Part shown: piece after piece, positions 6,601 to 12,476 of the stretch
Position numbering within the stretch: the stretch's first letter is position 1
Layout of the letters: the number at the start of each line of letters is the position of its first letter
Assembly (NCBI GenBank): GCA_964550845.1
Contig: CAZKAD010000029.1
Coordinates: forward strand, 1 to 12,476
DNA length: 12,476 nucleotides
Direction of reading: 5' to 3'
Source: CAYTKU01 sp964550845
Lineage (GTDB): Bacteria; Patescibacteriota; Patescibacteriia; Magasanikbacterales; UBA922
Made by a program: the position numbers and the translations under genes
Notes under the pieces: generated by a model
What the model was told of the DNA's origin: nothing
Seen by the model: only the letters and a program-made list of their open reading frames with translations
Database searches by the model: none

Positions 6601-9600
6601 TGTACCAATGGCGGTAAATTTCAAAATGGCTTTTGTGTGTACCAAACTATTTCTGCTCCAGGAGAATCAACTTCGTGTGCACCTCAGTACAATGGTTGCC
6701 GTGCCTATAGTGGAAATGCTGTAGGAAATATTCGTGATGTTTTCCTTGATGATTTTGAACCAGGTGGTGAAAATGTCGAGGCCTTTGCTGCAGCGCTTGG
6801 TGAATGGACTCCATCAAGTACTCTGCGTGTTGTTGGAGAAGCAACTCATATCCAGTTCCATTCTTTGCAAGTTCCTGCTGCGGTAAGAACCGCAAGTCGC
6901 AACTTATTTCCATTTGAGGTAGAAACAAATGGCTGGTATGAGTTGTCATTCCTTGCAAAGAGTAATGCCGCATCTTCTTCATTGGTGGTTGGATTTAAAG
7001 TAGATAATCAGTTCGCAGGACAGTTTGCTTCAAGCTCGGCTCCTGTTCGAATTGGAGCGAACTGGCAGCTTTATACGCTCGGTCCGGTACAGTTTACTGG
7101 TGCTTCGGCCGAAGCTGTGAGTCTTGCCTTTGAACGTGGTGAAGGCAATGCTATTTACTTTGTTGACCAGGTTCGTCTCAGACGAATTACTGACTTTAAA
7201 CATTATATTAAAGATTCGTGGAAGAACGCACCTGGCAATAATGGACAAGATGTACCACTCTCTTGTGATAGTGCTCCAGAGGATAGTCTTCCTGGCGAAG
7301 CACTTGGTTGCCGTCAGTACAATGACAGTGCAAATATCCCACGTTATGCAACTGGTTTCCAAAGTCTTTGCCGTGAAAAAGCGATTGGTTGTCAGCCTGT
7401 TTGGGATACCTTCAATACCATAAATGGAGGTGACGCTGCTCTTTCAAAAATCTTTAATGTCTCTTGTGTGTTCCCAGGTGGTGCAGGACAAAATTGTACT
7501 ATTCGTTATAACAATCAAGAACTTGGAAGTTGTTTCATTCCTCAAGGAAAAGCAAATTGTTATGTTCCACAAATAACTCTTCCTGCTGGTGTAAATTTCG
7601 ATACTTTGCAAAATTCTGTAAGACAAAATCAGGCACCGATTCAAATTACGCTGCAATCATCTAGTGTTGTTATACCAGAAGATACTGCGGCACAGTCTCC
7701 ACTCTTCTTAGCTCTGGGAGAAAGACAAATTCATACTTGTCCTTCTGGTGCGGTTGGTTGTCGTAAAGTTGGACAAGAACAGCAGTTTTTGCCAAGCGCT
7801 GCATCAAGTTCATTTACTTTTACTGACGTATTTGTAAAGAATGATCCTGAATCATATAAAGACACTCTGTGTCGTAATGATCTGGTTGGTTGTAGTGAAT
7901 TTACCCATGACAACAAAACGACGTATTTCAAAGATCCTGAAGTAACAGGAAATAGTTTGTGTGTGTACAAACCAGCTTCAGAAGGTGTTAGTAGTCAATA
8001 TGGTTGGTTCTTAAAGGGCATTGGTAAATGTACAACCAGTATCAATCCGCAGGTGGTAGGAAATCGCCTCTGTCGAACCGATAGTGAATGTGGAGGAGAT
8101 AACCGTTGTGTGAATTTGGACACTGTTGCCTGTTCTGCTGACAACCTTCGTGTGGGTGGATTCTTTGATATTTGGAGCAACAATTCACCTCAATATGATG
8201 GAAATGTCGGGGTCTGTCCTGCCGAGCAAAATACTTGTACCGAACTTATTGATCGTAAAGATACCTCGAACCTCAATCCAGAAGGTAAGCCATACTATGT
8301 TCTCTACAATGATAAAATGGAACAAAAAGAAAAACTCTGTACGCAGGTTAGTTTAAATGATGGCTGTGTTCTCTTTGATAAAACCGATGAACCAAACAAA
8401 ACCTTTGATGCCAATGCGACGTATCTGCGTTCTGAAAAAAAACCAAGTCAACCATTTGGTGCAGTCGAAGCTGTTCGTCAAGGCGATGCTGATTTTGTCC
8501 GTGCTGATTCAAATAGAATTTTGAAAGTCGATCGTGATCGCGAATGTAGTGAGTGGCTCGCTTGCAAGAGTTATGCTTCCAGCATTGATTATAGCGGTGG
8601 TGCACGCAGAGAAACACAGATTTGTTCACAGCTGGCTGCTTGTAACCAAATTGGTGTGGGTGGAACCTGTGCCAACTGGGTTGATCCTCGTCGTCCTGGT
8701 GATGCGCAGGCGCTTGCGCTTTCACGGCTGACATATGATAAATATGTCACTCGTGGTGTATCTTGGTACAATAACGAATTTTCTGGATATTCACTCTACA
8801 ACAAGTATCAGATAGGTGACATGGTGTATGTCAAATTCAATTTCCCTGATAATCTCAAGCCACTTCTCCAGACCGAAATGAATCAGACCTATATTGTTCG
8901 TCAGCTTCGCCAGAGTGTGATTGATAGTGTCGATGGCGCAGCATTTGACTGTAAAGCGCAAAATGGTGGAGATAACACTGATTGGGATCCATGTGGATTT
9001 GGCGATAACCAGGTCAATGGAGGACGTTGTTATTCCAATCAATGTATTTATCCAATCAACGGATCATTCCCATCTAATGTGCAGATTGATCTGAATGCCC
9101 CAGACCAAAATGATACTGCTCTCAAGCTCAAGAGTTTGATTACTCTTCTTGAACCAAACTCTTGTAAAGATACACCAGAACAAGACAGTCCATATTCTGA
9201 TAAAATTTTGAAGGTTGGTGTTGGCGAAGATATCTTAACCAATGGTGATGTGCCAGGAGAACGTCGTAATACTGCCTTCAAACTCGAAGGATTCTCGGCT
9301 GCCAATGCTTGCCAATTTGGTGCCTGTTCGTGTGCGTACCAAAAAGTTCAGTATAAAAGTGGACAAACCGATTATTGGCCACTTCTTGGACTTAAACAAG
9401 GTACTATTATTCCAGAAGGTGTCTGTATTAGTGGAGGAACAAAAGAAAATACGCCATGTACACAGTCAAGTGAATGTATTGATACCAAAGGAACTGCCAA
9501 TACGGACGATGATGAATTTGGTTCTTGTGCCCTGAGGCAAAATATGGAAACCCGTATTGGGCTTGAAGGATATTGTCTTGAAGATGACCTCTCTCGTCCA

Positions 9601-12476
9601 ATTTTCTACAATGGACAAAATAGTTTTGCTTGTTTGACTTGGTTACCTGTTAATATCTCAGCTTCATCTGTGGATATCTATAATCGTGATGTATCTGCTG
9701 GATATAACCTCCGTGACGATGCACCTGCTGGTGGTGGCCAGATCTTCTGTTCTGAATCGACTCGAACCGGTGCTGGTGTCTATGATCCTGCGTGGATGAC
9801 CATTCGTGGTGATCAAAATGCAACCATACCACAGAAAATTAACACAACCTATCCTACATACTTTTATGAAAATGGTACTCCAAACATGGATGGGGCTGCT
9901 CGCAACCTCCAAGGTCAACCAATAGTAGTTGCAGGTGCTTATAATGATTTTATTTGTGGACAGATACCAAGACAGGTGGTTGTAGGACAAAGAAATAATA
10001 ATGGTGGTGGACAACCAGAAGATGTGCTTGGTGGTTCTACCTATTCGTCATTTATCAGTGCTGTTTGTGATGAAAGAGAGGCCGCACCAGTAGAACTCTC
10101 TACTGCTATCTACTCTTGGCTGTATAAACAAGGAATACCAAATGTGGCACTTTTGCGTATGGAATATGGTTTAACTCGCACGGCTGGTGGCGATTTGAAG
10201 CATGATTGGAATAATTGGGGAAATGACTTTGATCCAGGTGAACGGAATACAGCTCGTCGAATTTATTCTTTTGCACCAGAAAATGATGGAGTTGACGATA
10301 GTGATGATGGAACCAATATCAAAGAATTTGGTACCATCATGCACATGCCACGTACCTTTAGTAATGTGACTTTGTCAGAAAGTCTCACGCACTTAAAACA
10401 GGCAGAGCTTATTAACCCACCAGAAAATATTGCACAAGACCTTGAAGCCAAAGTCCATACTGGTGGATATGGAGTTAATATTGAATCTGGTATTCGTGGT
10501 GGACGTGTGTATCGTTCTGATTTTGAACGCTATATGCGAGAAACAGATTTATCAAAAGTTCATTTCCTTATCATGAGTTATCCAGGTGGAGTCAAAGGAA
10601 GTGGTCCTGCTCTGATGCAAAAAGATTACTTTATTGATTTTGACAGACTTCGTGCTCCAGGACAAAGTCCCGCAGATGCTACGCTCCTGCTCGATGCAAG
10701 TCCTGCCAATGCACAGTTTGTCATGCCTTCACAAAATCGTGATACAGTACTCTGGACCTATAAACTTACCAATCTTTCTCAGTCTGCTTTTGCTTACAAT
10801 GATTACAGTCGATTTGAACAATCAGCTGCGATTCAGAATCTAACAACCGGAGATCTTGGGGAAAGAAATCGTATTCATAGTCGTTATGTTTCAGTTTGGG
10901 CAGACTGGATTAGTAATGGTGCAAATACTGAAACACCAAACTTTCTCGAACAACATGTTCCAATTGATCAATCTGAAGGAATTCCAGGTATTATTCGCGA
11001 TCAAGTCAGTCCTGCCAATCCAAACTCTGATCCATTTACTGCTCCATGTGTGGTTGAACATGGTAACTGGCTGGCTATTGGTATGGACTTCAATAAAGAT
11101 GGAGAATTTCTTGGTTATATTGCCCGCTGGTGTAACCAGGCCGGAGATGGAGACGACGATGCAGGTGTACAGTTTGCCGTAGCTGCAACACTCCATGATC
11201 GCTGTGCTACTTTTGAGCAGGTCTACAAGACTGAAGGTGGAGTAAACCCACTCTACGATACAACAAGTAAAGCGTGGACCAATAGAGTATGGTCTGGTGC
11301 GATTGATCCAAGTGGACTTGGGCCACGTAAACTCGATAACGTAAATCCATGGAATAAATTTTTGCGTGATACGCAAAGTGCGCCATATGGTTCAACCAAA
11401 CTCGCTGAATACCAACTTTCAGACTACCATGAACTGCGCAACTATACCTTCCGTTACAAAGATCAAGGCCTGCCTTATGTTTGTTCAATAGACTGGCTCG
11501 GTGGTTCTATTGTAGACGCGAGTAAACGTTGCCAAGCCATGCTTCTTATTCCTCATGACAGTGTATTTGTTGGACAAATGAGTGCTGCTGGTCAAGTAAA
11601 CCTGGCCAAAGGCAAGATTGATGGCCTCTTTGCCAAGATTTGGAAAGTTATTACTATTAATGGTGGAAATTACGGCAATGGAAATGCCCTGGGGCCACGC
11701 AGTGACTTTAATACTCCTGCCCAGCAAGAAGAAGCTTCACGTGACTCTGGAAGCAACCATGTTGCTCCGCCAACAATTTATTCTCTCAATCCTGCTCGTT
11801 GTGAAGACAGAGATAAATGTAGTGCTGGAGAAGGTGGAAATATTACTATTAGTGGTCGAAATGGAACCCTGTCTGACTACAATGGCGATGGTTTACCCGA
11901 TGAACCAGATCGCGATGGCAATGCTGCAGCTGACCCAATTATTGTCCCAGGTGGTACCTATACTGCCGAAGCCAAATTTTTTGCCTTTGCTGATGACGAC
12001 CACATGCCACTCCGTCGTGTTATGATTGATTGGGATGAAGATGGTTTAGCGCCAATTAACGTCGATAAACGAGGACTGTATAAGAATCGCAAACCACTCT
12101 GTGGTGTTTCAAACGAAGGTGGATTTGCCGATATTGGGCTCTGTGCAAACAATAATGTTGCGACTGGTCTTACCTGTTCTCTTGATAAGCCATGTCCAGG
12201 TGGTCAAACCTGTATTGATCCAACTCAGCTCAAAAATGGAGCGCTTCCAGATCCATACAAGACAATTCGTTTTGGAAATACCCCTCGTGCTTGTATTGAT
12301 GAACACTTTATCTTTGTTCACCAGTATTCTTGTGGACCATCGAATATTGGTACACAAAATGATGTGCTTGTTCGTGATCTAGCAACTGATAACAATCCAT
12401 ATCTTGATAGCAGCTTTACTGAAGGCACAGTCACTATGCTCAAACAACAATATGGCTTGACTGACAATGACTATGT
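3583..12476 (+). CDS. Giant secreted cysteine-rich modular surface protein, 3'-truncated by window edge
   Basis: One uninterrupted frame of at least 2,964 codons runs from ATG 3583 off the end of the window; I translated it throughout and found no stop. Residues 1-37 form a signal peptide (basic start, hydrophobic core about 12-31, AFA cleavage motif at 35-37). Residues 67-330 are mainly helical, with few Cys, a D-F-C-S-F-P motif near 143-148 and TPGEVI at 263-268. From about residue 378 the protein is Cys-rich, about 95 Cys by hand count. Eight C-x5-G-C motifs start at 611, 663, 751, 820, 1032, 1263, 1386 and 1430, mostly with an aromatic residue three positions after the second Cys. A beta-rich module occupies about 1050-1205, residues 2163-2488 lack Cys, and DxNxDG/DxDxDG loops lie at 2502, 2765 and 2816. 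No catalytic motif was recognised. The start has no Shine-Dalgarno sequence but is fixed by the signal peptide and the 14-bp gap to the upstream gene. Function is unknown; a surface adhesin or a structural part of an envelope or secretion apparatus is inferred. Confidence 0.9.
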   Translation, partial: MSFWSKHFRNKIILTTGAGVFLFSILVSGFFPQRAFAILGAGDTSIDITPPFTPNQQQFLHTSEKVELSIKDAITASVLSAAVQGTRYFMTKIAYDTAQYVASGGKGQGSMLFSSNWYDYLGQVGGDAVGAAVADLGGSWGLDFCSFPNIDLQLYLQLGIRQMNAPHTDCTWNDLKATYGKNAWQKRYEGAKNAADRFDTSDKVLKEFSKAVKPANTDFGIGVGALVQVDRLKQQREKSAEAERSTNKGFKDLQSLISGNVMTPGEVIGEETKAQLSQVKQGERNEISLAGIYASGAYQIIPETAAMFLNTLGSSLLQRLFTQGLVPSGEDSSLVYEYGSAPGVLNSAEEAKNAYSFLFARTPSQPTDYNNVAEFAACPDNPGINNCVMDRGLQEALARAAIDQPITIGEAIKPENGGYLNPNWPLISPRRLQENQNIQGCLSEKYCYSNIQKLRKARILPLGFEVAALRSDPDKPWTLGEVVAGFYDCHYDPNDPTKIIPDPAFPFCHLINPNWVIKAPQARCEIKVFGDALIDPASSARREECADVSTCLGKDNTGACAQFGYCTKESNVWRIGGDACPAHYSTCTTYVNTENRKIASYLSKTVDYGECSADNKGCRAYSFVATSNPDASSTSWTNSANINVGQNQVIFFNQKIQDLSSVCNANNNGCSAFYGASRQGDGIYIDANTSTPAIDFALDRNNRLNIKKAPVYLGCYDGNKQQEGTQRPTTIFEANVAASTAAACNQFASACVAEEVGCEAFTPINSITQNPDGPMVPGKIGDNNYCAEECVGYETFKQEKTAFDAAKFPVHFIPRQAAECPAIANGCSEFTNIDAQARGGEGLEYYTDLKYCEKPTGNNVKTFYSWEGSSEGGYELLTYQLKPLTLAEQNEIARPGFVEGSPAYIFDTEDALNEFTGKCDEEKYNKLLANSDDPDAADPECRAIFDNNGNTYYRLINKTVTVDPACHPLRKTEAVFEVDRRIDNAQTCAAKSGRWNNAGGAPVCERCTNGGKFQNGFCVYQTISAPGESTSCAPQYNGCRAYSGNAVGNIRDVFLDDFEPGGENVEAFAAALGEWTPSSTLRVVGEATHIQFHSLQVPAAVRTASRNLFPFEVETNGWYELSFLAKSNAASSSLVVGFKVDNQFAGQFASSSAPVRIGANWQLYTLGPVQFTGASAEAVSLAFERGEGNAIYFVDQVRLRRITDFKHYIKDSWKNAPGNNGQDVPLSCDSAPEDSLPGEALGCRQYNDSANIPRYATGFQSLCREKAIGCQPVWDTFNTINGGDAALSKIFNVSCVFPGGAGQNCTIRYNNQELGSCFIPQGKANCYVPQITLPAGVNFDTLQNSVRQNQAPIQITLQSSSVVIPEDTAAQSPLFLALGERQIHTCPSGAVGCRKVGQEQQFLPSAASSSFTFTDVFVKNDPESYKDTLCRNDLVGCSEFTHDNKTTYFKDPEVTGNSLCVYKPASEGVSSQYGWFLKGIGKCTTSINPQVVGNRLCRTDSECGGDNRCVNLDTVACSADNLRVGGFFDIWSNNSPQYDGNVGVCPAEQNTCTELIDRKDTSNLNPEGKPYYVLYNDKMEQKEKLCTQVSLNDGCVLFDKTDEPNKTFDANATYLRSEKKPSQPFGAVEAVRQGDADFVRADSNRILKVDRDRECSEWLACKSYASSIDYSGGARRETQICSQLAACNQIGVGGTCANWVDPRRPGDAQALALSRLTYDKYVTRGVSWYNNEFSGYSLYNKYQIGDMVYVKFNFPDNLKPLLQTEMNQTYIVRQLRQSVIDSVDGAAFDCKAQNGGDNTDWDPCGFGDNQVNGGRCYSNQCIYPINGSFPSNVQIDLNAPDQNDTALKLKSLITLLEPNSCKDTPEQDSPYSDKILKVGVGEDILTNGDVPGERRNTAFKLEGFSAANACQFGACSCAYQKVQYKSGQTDYWPLLGLKQGTIIPEGVCISGGTKENTPCTQSSECIDTKGTANTDDDEFGSCALRQNMETRIGLEGYCLEDDLSRPIFYNGQNSFACLTWLPVNISASSVDIYNRDVSAGYNLRDDAPAGGGQIFCSESTRTGAGVYDPAWMTIRGDQNATIPQKINTTYPTYFYENGTPNMDGAARNLQGQPIVVAGAYNDFICGQIPRQVVVGQRNNNGGGQPEDVLGGSTYSSFISAVCDEREAAPVELSTAIYSWLYKQGIPNVALLRMEYGLTRTAGGDLKHDWNNWGNDFDPGERNTARRIYSFAPENDGVDDSDDGTNIKEFGTIMHMPRTFSNVTLSESLTHLKQAELINPPENIAQDLEAKVHTGGYGVNIESGIRGGRVYRSDFERYMRETDLSKVHFLIMSYPGGVKGSGPALMQKDYFIDFDRLRAPGQSPADATLLLDASPANAQFVMPSQNRDTVLWTYKLTNLSQSAFAYNDYSRFEQSAAIQNLTTGDLGERNRIHSRYVSVWADWISNGANTETPNFLEQHVPIDQSEGIPGIIRDQVSPANPNSDPFTAPCVVEHGNWLAIGMDFNKDGEFLGYIARWCNQAGDGDDDAGVQFAVAATLHDRCATFEQVYKTEGGVNPLYDTTSKAWTNRVWSGAIDPSGLGPRKLDNVNPWNKFLRDTQSAPYGSTKLAEYQLSDYHELRNYTFRYKDQGLPYVCSIDWLGGSIVDASKRCQAMLLIPHDSVFVGQMSAAGQVNLAKGKIDGLFAKIWKVITINGGNYGNGNALGPRSDFNTPAQQEEASRDSGSNHVAPPTIYSLNPARCEDRDKCSAGEGGNITISGRNGTLSDYNGDGLPDEPDRDGNAAADPIIVPGGTYTAEAKFFAFADDDHMPLRRVMIDWDEDGLAPINVDKRGLYKNRKPLCGVSNEGGFADIGLCANNNVATGLTCSLDKPCPGGQTCIDPTQLKNGALPDPYKTIRFGNTPRACIDEHFIFVHQYSCGPSNIGTQNDVLVRDLATDNNPYLDSSFTEGTVTMLKQQYGLTDNDY
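3781..4572 (+). other. Helical N-terminal region of the giant protein
   Basis: Residues 67-330 are rich in Ala, Gln and Leu and lack the Cys motifs of the rest. Landmarks are GSMLFSSNWYDYL (109-121), a Gly/Ala-rich stretch, GLDFCSFPNIDL (141-152), DCTW (169-172), MTPGEVIGE (262-270) and a predicted amphipathic helix FLNTLGSSLLQRLF (308-321). The order of these landmarks reminds me of the N-terminal part of large CPR proteins found near type IV secretion-like gene clusters. That is recall, not a search result, and I give it low weight. Confidence 0.45.
5431..5448 (+). repeat. 18-nt exact direct repeat, copy 1 (encodes G-C-R-A-Y-S)
   Basis: GGTTGCCGTGCCTATAGT occurs here and again at 6694-6711, in the same frame of the giant gene and at the equivalent place of two C-x5-G-C motifs. 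Identity at synonymous sites suggests module duplication or gene conversion. Confidence 0.75.
6694..6711 (+). repeat. 18-nt exact direct repeat, copy 2
   Basis: Second copy of the 18-nt sequence at 5431-5448, 1,263 bp downstream. It encodes the G-C-R-A-Y-S that directly precedes the beta-rich module. Confidence 0.75.
6721..7197 (+). other. Beta-sandwich (CBM4/9- or galactose-binding-like) module in the giant protein
   Basis: Residues 1047-1205 contain no Cys and alternate hydrophobic and polar residues as in a jelly roll. The module opens with VFLDDFEPGG (1053-1062). It continues with TNGWYELSFLAKS (1115-1127) and ANWQLYTLGPVQF (1159-1171), and ends with AIYFVDQVRLRRI (1190-1202). The DxFE opening, W-Y-x-L-x-F, W-x-x-Y and closing F-V-D-x-V-x-L follow the usual order of strands in CBM4/9-type carbohydrate-binding modules. 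It sits between two Cys-rich stretches, directly after a GCRAY motif. Glycan binding is inferred from the fold only. Confidence 0.5.
8071..8109 (+). other. C-x5-C-x5-C disulfide motif, copy 1
   Basis: Residues 1497-1509 read CRTDSECGGDNRC, a compact three-Cys motif seen in many secreted disulfide-rich proteins. Related copies are C1959/C1965 (CTQSSEC) and 2865-2877. It falls just after the C-x5-G-C array. Confidence 0.55.
11086..12045 (+). other. Region with three DxNxDG/DxDxDG Ca2+-binding-type loops
   Basis: DFNKDGE (2502-2508), DYNGDGLPDEPD (2765-2776) and DWDEDGL (2816-2822) each place acidic side chains at positions 1, 3 and 5 followed by Gly, the calcium-loop pattern of dockerin/thrombospondin type 3 repeats. 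Around the last loop, a stretch from about 2727 to 2830 (PPTIYSLNP start, MPLRRVMIDW near the end) resembles an Ig/PKD-like strand pattern. These loops parallel the two in the upstream 214-aa protein. Confidence 0.5.
12175..12213 (+). other. C-x5-C-x5-C disulfide motif near the window end
   Basis: Residues 2865-2877 read CSLDKPCPGGQTC. Its second half, CPGGQTC, closely matches CPEGQRC (residues 113-119) of the adjacent 214-aa membrane protein. Confidence 0.55.

Larger units (their letters stand above)
5413..7902 (+). repeat. Array of C-x5-G-C-x2-[F/Y] protein motifs
   Basis: Within residues 611-1440, eight strict C-x5-G-C motifs occur (first Cys at 611, 663, 751, 820, 1032, 1263, 1386, 1430). 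Variants lie at 744 (C-x6-C), 1228 (longer spacing), and, just after the array, 1586 (C-x8-C), 1655 and 1681 (C-x5-C). After the second Cys come RAY, SAF, EAF, SEF, RAY, QPVW, RKV and SEF. Spacing between units is irregular (about 35-230 residues), so this is a recurring anchoring motif in diverged modules rather than a short tandem repeat. The pattern suggests one disulfide per module. I do not recognise it as a named domain. Confidence 0.7.

Noticed and set aside
11618..12025. 135-codon plus-strand open frame in another phase of the giant gene
   Set aside because: The main frame is continuous and shows the Ca2+-loop motif (DYNGDG) here; the alternative is Leu/Met-rich shadow sequence.

Overview
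The window looks like a chromosomal segment of a low-to-mid GC bacterium, most likely a member of the Candidate Phyla Radiation (Patescibacteria; Magasanikbacteria-like lineages come to mind). That placement is an inference. It rests on a small membrane-anchored DxDxDG protein joined to a giant secreted cysteine-rich protein of a kind I associate with CPR genomes, on start codons preceded by U-rich leaders without Shine-Dalgarno sequences, and on a str-type rpsG-fusA pair that is not followed by tuf. The reading frames are intact with the standard bacterial code; the visible stops are TAA, TAG and TAG.

Layout: (1) 1-419 is the 3' part of rpsG (ribosomal protein S7), cut by the window edge. 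(2) 420-680 is a 261-bp gap that holds two different imperfect palindromic elements and a TATAAT box just before fusA. (3) 681-2759 is fusA (elongation factor G, 692 aa, complete), closed by a strong rho-independent terminator at 2807-2840. (4) A new transcription unit starts from an extended -10 promoter near 2900. It encodes a 214-aa single-pass membrane protein with two calcium-binding-type DxDxDG loops (2924-3568). After 14 bp comes (5) a giant open frame from ATG 3583 to the last base of the window (at least 2,964 codons, no stop reached).

The giant protein fills 71% of the window. It has a signal peptide, a helical N-terminal region, then a long extracellular part with about 95 cysteines by hand count. 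Eight strict C-x5-G-C motifs recur between residues 611 and 1437. A jelly-roll (carbohydrate-binding-like) module is inserted around 1050-1205. A block of about 325 residues contains no cysteine, and the C-terminal part seen here has three DxDxDG/DxNxDG loops and a C-x5-C-x5-C motif. The small upstream protein shares both the DxDxDG loops and a C-P-x-G-Q-x-C motif with it. I infer a two-gene cell-surface system, disulfide- and Ca2+-stabilised, possibly tied to a secretion or attachment apparatus. No catalytic domain is visible, and no function should be assigned from the sequence alone.

I saw no tRNA, rRNA, CRISPR array, transposase or phage gene.
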